Shown: positions 30,741 through 39,409, counted from the stretch's first letter. The stretch is DNA of 43,698 bases from Candidatus Rokuibacteriota bacterium (GCA_003221635.1 QHSR01000035.1:6748-50445); one strand, 5' to 3'. Notes: generated from the sequence alone by a model not told the origin. Translations and numbers: made by a program.

Positions 30741-32066
30741 GTGACCGCGCTCGGGGGCATGATCGGTGCGCTCCTGGCGACGCTCGCGCGGTGGGGCACG
30801 CCCGGTCGCGCGTTCCGCGACATGGTGGTGCTCGACAGCTACGCCCTCTTCTTCAACGTCATCATCTGCTACTCGGGCGCCCTGATCGTGCTGCTCTCGA
30901 TGGACTACCTGCGTCGCACCGGGAGCGACTCCGCCGAATACTACGCGCTCGTGCTCTTCGCGACCGCCGGCATGATGCTCCTCGCCGCGGCCGGCGACCT
31001 GGTGGTGGTATTCCTGGCCCTCGAGCTGATGTCGCTGTCGCTCTACGTCCTGGCGGGGCTCTTCAAGCGGGAGCTGGCCTCTGGCGAAGCGGCGATGAAG
31101 TACTTCCTCCTCGGTGCGTTCGCCTCGTCCTTCCTCCTCTACGGGATCGCGCTCATCTACGGCGCCGCCGGAACGACGAACCTCGATCGCATCGCGACGG
31201 CGATGGCCGCGCGACCACGGGACCCGCTGTTCGTCATCGGCCTCGGGCTGATGCTGGTCGGCTTCGGGTTCAAGATCTCGTCGGTGCCCTTTCACATGTG
31301 GGTGCCCGACGTCTATCAAGGGGCGCCGACCAGCGTGACCGCGCTGATCGCCACCGGGTCCAAGGCGGGAGCATTCGCGGCCCTGATCCGGGTGCTGGCG
31401 GTGACGCTGCGCGGCGTCCCGCCCGACTGGACGGCGCTGCTCTGGGCCGTCGCGGTCGTCACGATGACAGTGGGCAACCTGGTCGCGATCGCGCAGTCGA
31501 ACCTCAAGCGGATGCTGGCCTACTCGTCGATCGCCCACGTCGGGTACATGCTCGTCGGCCTCGTCGCCGGCGGGACGGGCGGGACGGGCGCGGTGCTCTT
31601 CTATCTGCTGACCTACACCTTCACGACCGCCGGCGCCTTCGGGGTCATCACGCTGTGCGAGCGCGCCCGCGTCGAGGCGGTCGAGGTCGGGGACTACGCC
31701 GGGCTCGCGCGGCGCCATCCGGTCCTGGCGGCGGCGCTCGGGATCTTCCTCCTCTCTTTGATCGGCATTCCGCCGCTGGCCGGCTTCGTCGGCAAATTTT
31801 ACGTGTTCGGAGCGGCCGTGCGCGCGGGCTACGTCTGGCTCGCCGTCATCGGCGTGCTGAACTCCGCGGTGGCGGCCTACTACTATCTGCGGGTCGTCGT
31901 CTTCATGTACATGCGTGAGCCCGAGGGAGCGGCGACCGCGTACGCGCCGTCGTTCGCCGGCAGCCTGGCGCTCACGATCGCGCTGCTCGCGATCGTGCTC
32001 CTTGGCGTCATGCCGGCGCCCTTCGTGGACCTCGCCCAGGCCGCCGTCGCGCCGCTCCTCCGCTAG
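30741..32066 (+). CDS. nuoN: NADH-quinone oxidoreductase subunit N with disrupted N-terminus
   Basis: Third antiporter-like subunit of complex I. From GTG 30741 there are 441 codons with all core blocks: LVVVFLALELMSLSLYVLAG, EAAMKYFLLGAFASSFLLYG, FKISSVPFHMWVPDVYQGAP, SVTALIATGSKAGAFAALIR, LKRMLAYSSIAHVGYMLVGL and IPPLAGFVGKFYVFGAA. The natural start is ATG 30670, overlapping the nuoM stop, but that frame (MDAIVFPAVVLGSG) hits TGA at 30742. The body frame read backwards gives LGPRFLPRELPAVTALGG. The two halves join at about 30700-30715 with a missing piece of TM1 and a frame change. It is either a real lesion or an assembly deletion; a protein starting at 30741 would lack the first helix. 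Confidence 0.9.
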   Translation: MTALGGMIGALLATLARWGTPGRAFRDMVVLDSYALFFNVIICYSGALIVLLSMDYLRRTGSDSAEYYALVLFATAGMMLLAAAGDLVVVFLALELMSLSLYVLAGLFKRELASGEAAMKYFLLGAFASSFLLYGIALIYGAAGTTNLDRIATAMAARPRDPLFVIGLGLMLVGFGFKISSVPFHMWVPDVYQGAPTSVTALIATGSKAGAFAALIRVLAVTLRGVPPDWTALLWAVAVVTMTVGNLVAIAQSNLKRMLAYSSIAHVGYMLVGLVAGGTGGTGAVLFYLLTYTFTTAGAFGVITLCERARVEAVEVGDYAGLARRHPVLAAALGIFLLSLIGIPPLAGFVGKFYVFGAAVRAGYVWLAVIGVLNSAVAAYYYLRVVVFMYMREPEGAATAYAPSFAGSLALTIALLAIVLLGVMPAPFVDLAQAAVAPLLR

Positions 32067-32092
32067 GCGGATAGACGCGGCGGTCTGAGCGC

Positions 32093-32878
32093 GTGGCGCC
32101 CACCTTCGTCCTGCCACATCGCGGATGGCTCTTCGATCTGGACGGCACCGTTTACCGCGGCGACTCGCTCATCTCCGGCGCCGCCGACGCGATCGCGGCC
32201 TTGCGGGCGGCGGGCCGCCGGGTCGCCTTCCTGTCCAACAAGCCCATCCAGACCCGCGCGGACTACGCCCGCAAGCTGACGCGCCTGGGGATCCCGACGG
32301 GCGAGGACGAGGTGATCAACTCTTCCCTCGTGCTCGCGCGCCATCTGGCGCGCCTCGACCACGGCGCCCCGGTGTTCGTCATCGGCGAGCCGCCTCTGAT
32401 CGGCGAGCTTCGGGCCCACGGGTTCGAGGTGCGTGCAGACCATCGTGTCCGCTGGGTGGTGATCGCGCTCGACCGCACCTTCGACTACGCGAAGCTGAAC
32501 ACGGCGCTCCAGGCGGTACGCCAGGGCGCCAGGCTGATCGCGACCAACCCGGACCGGACGTGCCCGACCGAGGACGGCGAAATCCCCGATTGCGCAGGCA
32601 TGACCGCCGCGGTCGAGGCGGTGACTGGCCGCACGGTCGAGGTCGTCGTCGGCAAGCCGTCGCCGATCATTCTCGAGGTCGCCCTCGCGCAGCTTGGCGT
32701 GAACGCGGGCGAATGCGTGATCGTCGGCGACCGGCTCGAAACGGACATCGTGATGGGCAAGCGGCTGGGGCTCGCGACCATCCTGGTCCTCACCGGCATC
32801 ACGACCGCCGGCGACGCCCGCATCGCGGAAACGGCTCCCGACCTCGTCCTCTCCTCGATCCGCGACCTCCTACGCTGA
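32093..32878 (+). CDS. HAD-IIA family sugar-phosphate/phosphoglycolate phosphatase-like
   Basis: 261-residue HAD hydrolase of the NagD/PGP type (C2a cap). Motif I GWLFDLDGTVYRGD with nucleophile Asp, motif II FLSNKP, the cap domain (VFVIGEPPLIGELRAHGFEV; VVIALDRTFDYAKLNTALQA), motif III Lys in VEVVVGKPSPIILEVA and motif IV VIVGDRLETDIVMGKRLGLA. Substrates of this group include p-nitrophenyl phosphate, nucleotides, sugar phosphates, glycerol-3-phosphate and phosphoglycolate. The GTG start lies 26 bases after nuoN, so it may be co-transcribed, though a functional link is not evident. It is followed by an inverted-repeat element. Confidence 0.87.
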   Translation: MAPTFVLPHRGWLFDLDGTVYRGDSLISGAADAIAALRAAGRRVAFLSNKPIQTRADYARKLTRLGIPTGEDEVINSSLVLARHLARLDHGAPVFVIGEPPLIGELRAHGFEVRADHRVRWVVIALDRTFDYAKLNTALQAVRQGARLIATNPDRTCPTEDGEIPDCAGMTAAVEAVTGRTVEVVVGKPSPIILEVALAQLGVNAGECVIVGDRLETDIVMGKRLGLATILVLTGITTAGDARIAETAPDLVLSSIRDLLR

Positions 32879-32884
32879 AATTGA

Positions 32885-33067
32885 GTCGTGGCTGGGTGGG
32901 CGGCCGGGGCGGCCAGTGAGAGGGGGTCGCAGCGACCCGTTCCCTCCAAGCGCCGACGCACGCATCGCGCCCTGATGGAGCCCAGCCGCACTGGGATAGC
33001 GAACGCGTGCCGCGTGGTCGCGCGACCCCCTCTCACTGGCCGCTCCGGCCGCCCACCCAGCCACGAC
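32885..33067. mobile_element. 183-bp MITE-like element with 46-bp terminal inverted repeats
   Basis: Left arm 32885-32930 and right arm 33022-33067 are inverted copies with a single mismatch (45/46), starting GTCGTGGCTGGGTGGGCGGC. TGA abuts both ends (32882-32884 and 33068-33070) and may be a 3-bp target duplication. The ~90-bp centre has no gene. Inside the left arm edge is a perfect palindrome GGGTCGC-A-GCGACCC (32924-32938), and on the right GGTCGCGCGACC. Structure fits a non-autonomous transposable element or a very large extragenic hairpin; it lies between the HAD gene stop and the M20 gene. Confidence 0.65.
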
Positions 33068-33156
33068 TGACGCGCATGCGAAGTTGACGGCCCTCGGCAC
33101 CGGGCAGTACGGTGAGGGCTGGGGCCGCGCGGCCGGCGCGCCCAGGGGAGCGAGCC

Positions 33157-34347
33157 ATGAGCAAGACCACACCGGAGTGGGCGGACGAGATCGCCGGGCG
33201 CCTCGCCGGCCTGGTGGCGTTGCGGCGGGACTTCCATCGCCATCCGGAGCTCTCCTTCGAGGAGCGCCGGACGGCGGAAATCATCGCCGAGCGGCTCTCC
33301 GCCGCCAAGCTCGAGGTGCGCACGGGCGTCGCGCGCACCGGCGTGGTGGGAGTCCTGCGCGGCGATCGGCCCGGCCGCACCATCGCCTGGCGCGCGGACA
33401 TCGACGCCCTGCCGCTCAGCGAGTCGCTCGACCTGCCGTTCGTGTCGGCGACGCCCGGTGTGATGCACGCCTGCGGCCACGACGGACACGCGGCGATCGG
33501 CATCACGCTGGCGGAGATGCTGGCCGCCCGCCGCCGCGAGGTGCCGGGCACCGCCGTCTTTCTGTTCCAACCCGCCGAGGAGATCTTCGGCGGCGCCAAG
33601 CCGATGATCGACGCGGGCGCGCTCGACGACCCGCGGGTCGCCGAGGTTTACGGTCTCCACCTGACCACGCAGGCGCCCGTGGGCCGGGTCACCGTGCGCC
33701 CTGGACCGGCGATGGCGTCGGCCGACTTCTTCGACGTCGAAATCACCGGCCGCGGCGGCCACGGAGCGTACCCGCACCTGTCGGTCGATCCCATCACCGT
33801 CGCCGCCAACATCCTGCTCGGCATGCAGAACCTGATCTCGCGGGAGGTCGCGGCGCACGAGACGGCCGTCCTCACCGTGGGGCAGATCGTGTCCGGCACG
33901 AAGCACAACATCATCCCGGCGACCGCCGTCATGCGCGGCTCGCTCCGCACGTTCACCCCGACCGTCCGCGCTCAGGTCAAGGAGCGGCTTGGCGCGTACG
34001 CCCGCGACATCGCCCGCGCCTACCGAGCCGAGGCGCGCCTCAGCTTTCAGGGCGAGGGATGCCCGACCGTCGTCAACCATGCGCCCCAATCCACCTTCGT
34101 GCGGAACTGCGCGGCCGCCGAGCTGGGCGGCGACGCGGTGAAGGGCGAGAGCAACCTCGTGCCGGCGAGCGACGACATGAGCTTGTTCCTCCAGGCCCGG
34201 CCGGGCTGCTACTTCCAGGTCGGCGTCTCTCCGGTCAGCGGACCGACGCGGCCGCACCACGCGCCGGAGTTCGAGATGAACGAGGACGGCCTGCCGGTCG
34301 CTCTCCGCATCGCCGCGAGCGTGATGCTCGGCGCCCTGCGTGGCTGA
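33157..34347 (+). CDS. M20D family amidohydrolase (IAA-amino acid/hippurate hydrolase-like)
   Basis: Zinc/manganese amidohydrolase that cuts N-acyl amino acids. 396 residues. LRRDFHRHPELSFEE, then the metal site MHACGHDGHAAIGI (Cys, His, Asp, His), FLFQPAEEIFGGAKPMIDAG (catalytic Glu pair), EVYGLHLTTQAPVGRV, the dimerisation-domain block GRGGHGAYPHLSVDPI and the last His in HHAPEFEMNEDGL. AGGGGAG is 7 bases before ATG 33157; the ATG is preferred over an upstream frame start at 33112. It stands alone between the inverted-repeat element and glpD. Exact substrate unknown. Confidence 0.92.
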   Translation: MSKTTPEWADEIAGRLAGLVALRRDFHRHPELSFEERRTAEIIAERLSAAKLEVRTGVARTGVVGVLRGDRPGRTIAWRADIDALPLSESLDLPFVSATPGVMHACGHDGHAAIGITLAEMLAARRREVPGTAVFLFQPAEEIFGGAKPMIDAGALDDPRVAEVYGLHLTTQAPVGRVTVRPGPAMASADFFDVEITGRGGHGAYPHLSVDPITVAANILLGMQNLISREVAAHETAVLTVGQIVSGTKHNIIPATAVMRGSLRTFTPTVRAQVKERLGAYARDIARAYRAEARLSFQGEGCPTVVNHAPQSTFVRNCAAAELGGDAVKGESNLVPASDDMSLFLQARPGCYFQVGVSPVSGPTRPHHAPEFEMNEDGLPVALRIAASVMLGALRG

Positions 34348-34367
34348 TCGTGGCCACGCTGGGGGAA

Positions 34368-34387
34368 GTCCTTGGTCTTCCAAGGAC
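34368..34387 (+). promoter_or_regulatory. Perfect 8-bp hairpin in front of glpD
   Basis: GTCCTTGG-TCTT-CCAAGGAC folds into a stable stem-loop 11 bases before the ATG at 34399. Its right arm contains AAGGA, the only candidate ribosome site for that ATG, so it could hide the site. Alternatively TTG 34372, inside the left arm, is the start and uses GGGGGAAG upstream. Confidence 0.5.
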
Positions 34388-34398
34388 CCCCTGACTCG

Positions 34399-36024
34399 AT
34401 GAACGCCCGCCCCTGGCCGCTCGAGGACGCCGAGTACGACGTCGTCATCATCGGGGGCGGCATGGCCGGCGCCGGGGTCGCGCGCGACCTGGCCCTGCGC
34501 GGCGTTTCGGTGGCGCTGGTCGAGAAGGGCGACTTCGCCTCCGCGACGACGTCGCAGTCGTCCAAGCTCATCCACGGAGGCCTCCGCTACCTCGAGCTGT
34601 TCGATTTCGGGCTCGTGCGCGAGTCACTGCGAGAGCGCGAGACGCTCCGCCGCTTGGCGCCGCACCTGGTACGGCCGCTGCCGTTCCTGGTGCCGATCTA
34701 CCGGGAGTCCTCGCGGAGCCTCATCAAGGTCCGCATCGGGCTGAAGCTCTACGACTGGTTGGCGCCGGGGCGGAACCGCGAGCGATACCGGGTGCTGCCC
34801 CCGATCGACACGCTCTCGCTCGAGCCGGCGATCCGGGCGGGCGACCTCCGCGGCGCCGGCTACTATTTCGACGATCTGCTCGTCTTCCCCGAGCGACTCT
34901 GCCTCGAAAACGTTCTCTCGGCCTGCCGTCTGGGCGCGCAGGCCTTCAACTACGCGCAGGTCGCGGAGATCGTCCGCAGCCCGAAAGGCGCGATCAGCGG
35001 AGTCCGCGTGCGCGATCTGCTCACCGGTCGCGTCGCGACACTGGGCGCCCGCATCGTGGTCAACGCGACCGGCCCGTGGGTGGACGAGCTTCGCGCGGCC
35101 GCGCGTGTGTCCGAGCGCGGCCCGCGGATCCTCCGGCGGACGAAGGGCATCCACTGTCTGCTGCCGAGACTCACCGAGCGCGCCATCTACCACTCGACCG
35201 GCGACGACCGCATGATCTTCGTCGTTCCGTGGCGCGAGTTCTCGCTCGTCGGGGCGACCGACAGCGATTTCGACGGCGACCTGGACCGCGTGCACGCGAC
35301 CGGCGACGAGGTGAACTACCTCCTGGACGAGGTGTACAAGGTCCTGCCCGACCCGCGCGTTTCGCTGGCGGCGGTCGCGTACACCTATGCCGGCGTGCGG
35401 CCGCTCTCGTTCGAGCCGGGGAAGCGTGAGTCCGATGTCTCGCGAGCGCACAAGGTCGTCGCCGAGGAGCGGGGACGCTTCCTGTCGATCACCGGCACCA
35501 AGCTCACCTGCTTCCGGAGCCTGGCGGCCGAGCTGGGCGACCAGGTCATGCGCACGCTCGGCCGCCCCGGGCCCGGCCGCAGCGACCGCGTCGCGCTCGA
35601 CGGCACCGACGACGACGTGTCCGAAATCGAGACGCATGCGTGGCTCGACGTCTCCGGCGAAGCAGCGGCCACCGGGCTCGACCGCGCGACGCTGGAGGCG
35701 CTGGTGACGACGTACGGCCGCGGCTGGACGCGCGTGATCGGCCTCGCGGGCAAGGTGGCCGGCGGGACCGAACGGCTGTGTCCTACCAACCCCGACGTCG
35801 TGGCCGAGCTGTACCACGCCGTGCACGAGGAAATGGCGGTGTCGCTCCAGGACGTGCTGCTGCGGCGGACGGGCATCGGCACGAGCCGCTGCCAGGGGCA
35901 GGACTGCGCGGAGTCGATCGGGCGTCGGATGGCTCAGCTCCTCGCCTGGACCCCCCGCCGGCTCGCGGCCGAGCTCGACGCCTACCAGGCGCACGTCGCG
36001 CGCTCGCACCAGTTCCGCGCGTAG
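34399..36024 (+). CDS. glpD: FAD-dependent glycerol-3-phosphate dehydrogenase
   Basis: Membrane-associated flavoenzyme that oxidises sn-glycerol-3-phosphate to DHAP and reduces quinone. 541 residues. FAD motif YDVVIIGGGMAGAGVARDLA, then FASATTSQSSKLIHGGLRYL (GlpD signature SSRLIHGGLRYL), VVNATGPWVDELRAA, FVVPWREFSLVGATDSDFDG and the GlpD C-terminal helical domain with QDVLLRRTGIGTSRCQGQDC. Start ATG 34399, or TTG 34372, which adds nine residues. It opens the glycerophosphodiester locus: a relic of a Ugp permease follows immediately, then two GDPD genes and glpK, so G3P made by them would be oxidised here. Confidence 0.92.
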   Translation: MNARPWPLEDAEYDVVIIGGGMAGAGVARDLALRGVSVALVEKGDFASATTSQSSKLIHGGLRYLELFDFGLVRESLRERETLRRLAPHLVRPLPFLVPIYRESSRSLIKVRIGLKLYDWLAPGRNRERYRVLPPIDTLSLEPAIRAGDLRGAGYYFDDLLVFPERLCLENVLSACRLGAQAFNYAQVAEIVRSPKGAISGVRVRDLLTGRVATLGARIVVNATGPWVDELRAAARVSERGPRILRRTKGIHCLLPRLTERAIYHSTGDDRMIFVVPWREFSLVGATDSDFDGDLDRVHATGDEVNYLLDEVYKVLPDPRVSLAAVAYTYAGVRPLSFEPGKRESDVSRAHKVVAEERGRFLSITGTKLTCFRSLAAELGDQVMRTLGRPGPGRSDRVALDGTDDDVSEIETHAWLDVSGEAAATGLDRATLEALVTTYGRGWTRVIGLAGKVAGGTERLCPTNPDVVAELYHAVHEEMAVSLQDVLLRRTGIGTSRCQGQDCAESIGRRMAQLLAWTPRRLAAELDAYQAHVARSHQFRA

Positions 36025-36237
36025 CGGGCGTACCTCTGGCCGCTGATGATCACCAACTCCGAGGCCAAGCGCGTCGTCGTGATCGGGCTGCAGGACCTGA
36101 TCCCCCGCACGGGGACCCATGTGCCGGAGTGGAATGTGATGATGGCGGCGGCGATGATGGCGCTGCTGCCGCCGGTGGCGGTCATCCTCCTCATGCCGCG
36201 CTGGTTCGTGAAAGGCCTGATCGAGAGGGAGAAGTGA
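36025..36237 (+). pseudogene. UgpE/MalG-type ABC permease, 3' relic
   Basis: Directly after the glpD stop the frame reads RAYLWPLMITNSEAKRVVVI, then GTHVPEWNVMMAAAMMALLP and a final helix before MPRWFVKGLIEREK. This is the C-terminus of a carbohydrate ABC permease such as UgpE (FLWPLIvTnseemrtlpvGL, N.lMAa.v.a.lP, qryfVkGl). Only about 70 of ~280 residues remain and the EAA loop is gone. The relic stop overlaps the GDPD GTG (GTGA), the arrangement of an intact operon, so the deletion probably removed ugpB/ugpA and most of ugpE in one step. A peptide from ATG 36046 could still be made. Confidence 0.8.
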
Positions 36238-36989
36238 CGCGGATCGCAGCCCACCGTGGCGGCGCAGCCCTCTGGCCCGAGAACAGCTTGCTCGCGTTCC
36301 GGAACGCCATCACACTCGGCAGCGACTTGCTCGAGCTCGACGTGCATCTGGCCCGCGACGGCGGCGTGGCGGTGATCCACGACGCGACAGTCGAGCGGAC
36401 CACCGATGGTCGCGGTGCGGTCGGGGCACTGACGGCGGCCGACCTCCGTGGCCTGCGGCTCCGGGGGCCGGACGGCACGCTGACCACCGAGCGCGTGCCG
36501 ATGCTCGACGAGGTCCTTGAGGCGGCCGCGGCCTCGCCCGTGAGGCTCCTGATCGAGGTGAAGGGACCGGCGGGGGGAGTCCGTTACGACGGGCTGGAGG
36601 AGAAGATCCTCGCCGCGCTCGTGAGCGCCGGGCTCGGGGAGCGCGCGACGCTCATGGCATTCAATCCCGACGTGATCGCGCGCGTCCGCTCGCTGGCGCC
36701 GCGCGCGCGCACGACGCTCCTCGTCGCCCGCGGCGCGGTCGAGCGGGCCGGGGCCCGCCCCGAGGCCACCGTCGACTGGGCGGTCGCCGCCGGCGTCACC
36801 GACGTGGGGCTCGAGCACACGCTCGTGGACGAGCACGTGGCGGCGGCGGCACGGGCGGCGAAGCTGTTGCTCGGCGTCTGGACGGTGAACGACGAGGTGG
36901 CCATGCGCCGGGCACTGGCCCTCGGGGTCGACATCATGACGACCGACCGACCCGACATCGCGAAACGGCTGCTTCGGGGTGACGCGTGA
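36234..36989 (+). CDS. Glycerophosphodiester phosphodiesterase 1 (cytoplasmic, UgpQ-like)
   Basis: Hydrolyses glycerophosphodiesters to sn-glycerol-3-phosphate and an alcohol. 251 residues with TIM-barrel GDPD motifs: [20 protein letters not shown] (His-Arg and Glu), LLELDVHLARDGGVAVIHDA (Glu, Asp, His), LIEVKGPAG and LLGVWTVNDEVAMRRALALG ending MTTDRPDIAKRLL. No signal peptide, like UgpQ. GTG 36234 overlaps the permease relic stop, with GAGGGAG upstream. It is the older-looking twin of the next gene and feeds GlpD. Confidence 0.92.
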   Translation: MTRIAAHRGGAALWPENSLLAFRNAITLGSDLLELDVHLARDGGVAVIHDATVERTTDGRGAVGALTAADLRGLRLRGPDGTLTTERVPMLDEVLEAAAASPVRLLIEVKGPAGGVRYDGLEEKILAALVSAGLGERATLMAFNPDVIARVRSLAPRARTTLLVARGAVERAGARPEATVDWAVAAGVTDVGLEHTLVDEHVAAAARAAKLLLGVWTVNDEVAMRRALALGVDIMTTDRPDIAKRLLRGDA

Positions 36990-37897
36990 CCCGGTCACTC
37001 CGCGTCCTCGTCAGCGGCCTGGGCCCCGCCCTCGGCACCTTCCGCGCCGTGTGCGGCCCGCTCCGGGCCGTCCGCGGCCCACTCCGGGCCGTCCTCGGCC
37101 CTCTCCTCGTGCTCGCGGCGCTCGAGTCCCCCGCGGGCTCGGGGCCGGCGACCCTCGTCGCGGCCCACCGAGGCGGCGCCGCCCTCTGGCCGGAGAACAG
37201 CCTGCTCGCGTTCCGGCAGGCCCTGGCCCTCGGCGTGGATGCCCTGGAGTTCGATCTCCACATGACCGCAGACGGCGAGGTCATCGTGCTCCACGATCCG
37301 ACGCTGGACCGCACGAGCACCGCCAGGGGCCCGGTGCGCGACCTGAGGCTCGCCGCTCTCGCCTCGGTGAGGCTCCTGACGCGTGACGGAGCGGTTACCG
37401 ACGAGCATGTCCCCACCTTCGCCGAGGTGCTCGACCTCGTGGCGCCCACGTCCGTCGAGCTCTTGCCAGAGATCAAAATAGATGCGAAGGGGCAGCGGTA
37501 CGACGGCATCGAGGAAAAGGTGCTGGCGCTTCTCCAGGCGCGCGGCCTCATCGCGCGGGCAACGGTCCAGGCGTTTCAGCCCGAGACGATCCGCCGCCTG
37601 CGCGAGCTGGAGCCGAAGGCGCGCACGATGTTCCTCGTGGCGCGGGGTGAGGTGGAGCGCCAGCGCGTGCGGCCGGCCGAGGCGGTGCGCCGCGCCCGCG
37701 AGCTCGGCGCCACGGATCTCGGCATGAATCACCGGTTGGTCGACGCCGAGGTGTTGGCGGCAGCCCGCGCGGCCGGAGTCCGCGTGGCGGCGTGGACAGT
37801 CAACGAGGAAGCGGACGTCCGGCGCATGATCGATCTGGGCGTGGACATGGTCATGAGCGATCGCCCCGATCTCGTGAAACGGCTCCGGGGCCGATGA
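36986..37897 (+). CDS. Glycerophosphodiester phosphodiesterase 2 with N-terminal export-like extension
   Basis: 303 residues. The catalytic domain begins [20 protein letters not shown], identical over [18 protein letters not shown] to the preceding GDPD, so the genes are tandem duplicates. Further motifs: [36 protein letters not shown] and [20 protein letters not shown] followed by MVMSDRPD. It carries about 55 extra N-terminal residues made of a 7-residue repeat ([21 protein letters not shown]) ending in a hydrophobic [14 protein letters not shown] that could act as an export signal, which would place this copy in the periplasm. GTG 36986 overlaps the previous stop; ATGA overlap with glpK. 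Confidence 0.92.
   Translation: MTRSLRVLVSGLGPALGTFRAVCGPLRAVRGPLRAVLGPLLVLAALESPAGSGPATLVAAHRGGAALWPENSLLAFRQALALGVDALEFDLHMTADGEVIVLHDPTLDRTSTARGPVRDLRLAALASVRLLTRDGAVTDEHVPTFAEVLDLVAPTSVELLPEIKIDAKGQRYDGIEEKVLALLQARGLIARATVQAFQPETIRRLRELEPKARTMFLVARGEVERQRVRPAEAVRRARELGATDLGMNHRLVDAEVLAAARAAGVRVAAWTVNEEADVRRMIDLGVDMVMSDRPDLVKRLRGR
37051..37113 (+). repeat. 21-bp imperfect tandem repeat inside GDPD2
   Basis: Two near-identical 21-base units (37051-37071 and 37072-37092) plus a diverged third (37093-37113) encode xGPLRAV repeats at the junction of the N-terminal extension and the signal-like segment. Confidence 0.5.
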
Positions 37898-39396
37898 CCG
37901 CGCGCCGTCACGTCCTCGCCCTCGATCAGGGCACGACCGGGTCGACCGCCCTGGTCGTCGACCCCGACGGCCGCGTGCTCGCGCGTGGATACGCGGAGCT
38001 GCCGCAGTATTTCCCGCAGCCGGGCTGGGTCGAGCACGACCCCGAGGAAATCTGGTCCACCGTTGAGCGCGCCGCCGGCGCGGCGTTGGCCCAGGCGCGG
38101 GTCACCGGGGCCGAGCTCGCCGCCATCGGCATCACGAACCAGCGCGAGACGACCGTCGTGTGGGATCGCGTGACCGGTGCTCCGATCCAGCGCGCCATCG
38201 TCTGGCAGTGTCGCCGGACGGCCCCGCTGTGCGACCGGCTCCGGGCCGAGGGTGTCGAGGGCCTGGCGCGCAGGAAGACCGGCCTCGTCCTCGACGCCTA
38301 CTTCTCGGGCACGAAAATCCGCTGGCTTCTCGACGAGGTTCCCGGGGCGCGTATGCGCGCGGAGCGCGGCGACCTCGCCTTCGGCACCGTCGACTCGTGG
38401 CTGCTCTGGAAGCTCACGGGCGGTCGCGTTCACGCCACTGACGCGACGAACGCCTCGCGCACGCTCTGCCTCGACCTCCGGACAGGCGCATGGGACGACG
38501 AGATGCTGAAGGTCCTCGGCATCCCACGCACGGTGCTGCCGGCCGTCGTGCCGTCCTCCGGCGTCCTCGGCGAGACGGTGGACCTCGGCTGGCTCCCGCG
38601 CGGCGTGCCGATCTCCGGGATGGCCGGCGACCAGCAGGCGGCGCTGTTCGGGCAGGCGTGCCACGCGTCCGGCGCGGCGAAGAACACCTACGGCACGGGA
38701 TGCTTCATGCTGCTCAACACCGGGGCGGTTCCCGTCGCATCGTCGCACGGCCTCGTGACGACGATCGCGTGGCGGATCGGCGGGCAGACGACGTACGCTC
38801 TCGAGGGCAGCGTGTTCATCGCGGGCGCGGCCATCCAGTGGCTGCGCGACGGGCTCGGCCTGGTCCGGGACGCGGCCGAAAGCCAGGCGCTGGCCGAGTC
38901 GGTTCCCGACACGGGCGGCGTCTATTTCGTCCCGGCGTTCGTCGGCCTGGGCGCCCCCCACTGGGACATGTACGCGCGCGGGACCATCGTCGGCCTGACG
39001 CGCGGAACCACGGGCGCCCACCTCGCCCGCGCGGCGCTCGAGGCGATCGCCTTCCAGAGTCGCGACGTGCTGGCGGCGATGGCGGCGGACGCCGGGCTCG
39101 CGGTCCGGGAGCTGCGCGTGGACGGCGGGGCCGCCGCCAACGATTTCCTGTGCCAGTTCCAGGCCGACGTCATGAACGTCGCCGTACTGAGGCCGCGTGT
39201 CATCGAGACGACGGCGCTCGGCGCCGCCTACCTGGCCGGGTTGGGCGCCGGCGTCTGGCGCTCGCTGGACGAGGTGGGACGACGATGGACCCTCGAGCGG
39301 AAGTTCGAACCGCGATTCGATCAGGCGGCGCGGGCGGCGCGCTACGATGGCTGGCGTCGGGCGGTGGAGAGGTCCAAGGGATGGGTGGCCCCATGA
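37894..39396 (+). CDS. glpK: Glycerol kinase
   Basis: ATP-dependent FGGY kinase making sn-glycerol-3-phosphate. 500 residues, usual length. N-terminal phosphate loop [40 protein letters not shown] (Arg-Glu of the glycerol site), [32 protein letters not shown] with the catalytic Asp, [15 protein letters not shown] (adenosine site), and [23 protein letters not shown] 37894 overlaps the GDPD2 stop as ATGA, so the two are coupled. It gives the locus a second entry, free glycerol, to the same G3P that GlpD oxidises. The ABC importer follows 13 bases later. Confidence 0.95.
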   Translation: MTARRHVLALDQGTTGSTALVVDPDGRVLARGYAELPQYFPQPGWVEHDPEEIWSTVERAAGAALAQARVTGAELAAIGITNQRETTVVWDRVTGAPIQRAIVWQCRRTAPLCDRLRAEGVEGLARRKTGLVLDAYFSGTKIRWLLDEVPGARMRAERGDLAFGTVDSWLLWKLTGGRVHATDATNASRTLCLDLRTGAWDDEMLKVLGIPRTVLPAVVPSSGVLGETVDLGWLPRGVPISGMAGDQQAALFGQACHASGAAKNTYGTGCFMLLNTGAVPVASSHGLVTTIAWRIGGQTTYALEGSVFIAGAAIQWLRDGLGLVRDAAESQALAESVPDTGGVYFVPAFVGLGAPHWDMYARGTIVGLTRGTTGAHLARAALEAIAFQSRDVLAAMAADAGLAVRELRVDGGAAANDFLCQFQADVMNVAVLRPRVIETTALGAAYLAGLGAGVWRSLDEVGRRWTLERKFEPRFDQAARAARYDGWRRAVERSKGWVAP

Positions 39397-39409
39397 GAGG
39401 AGATGACCG

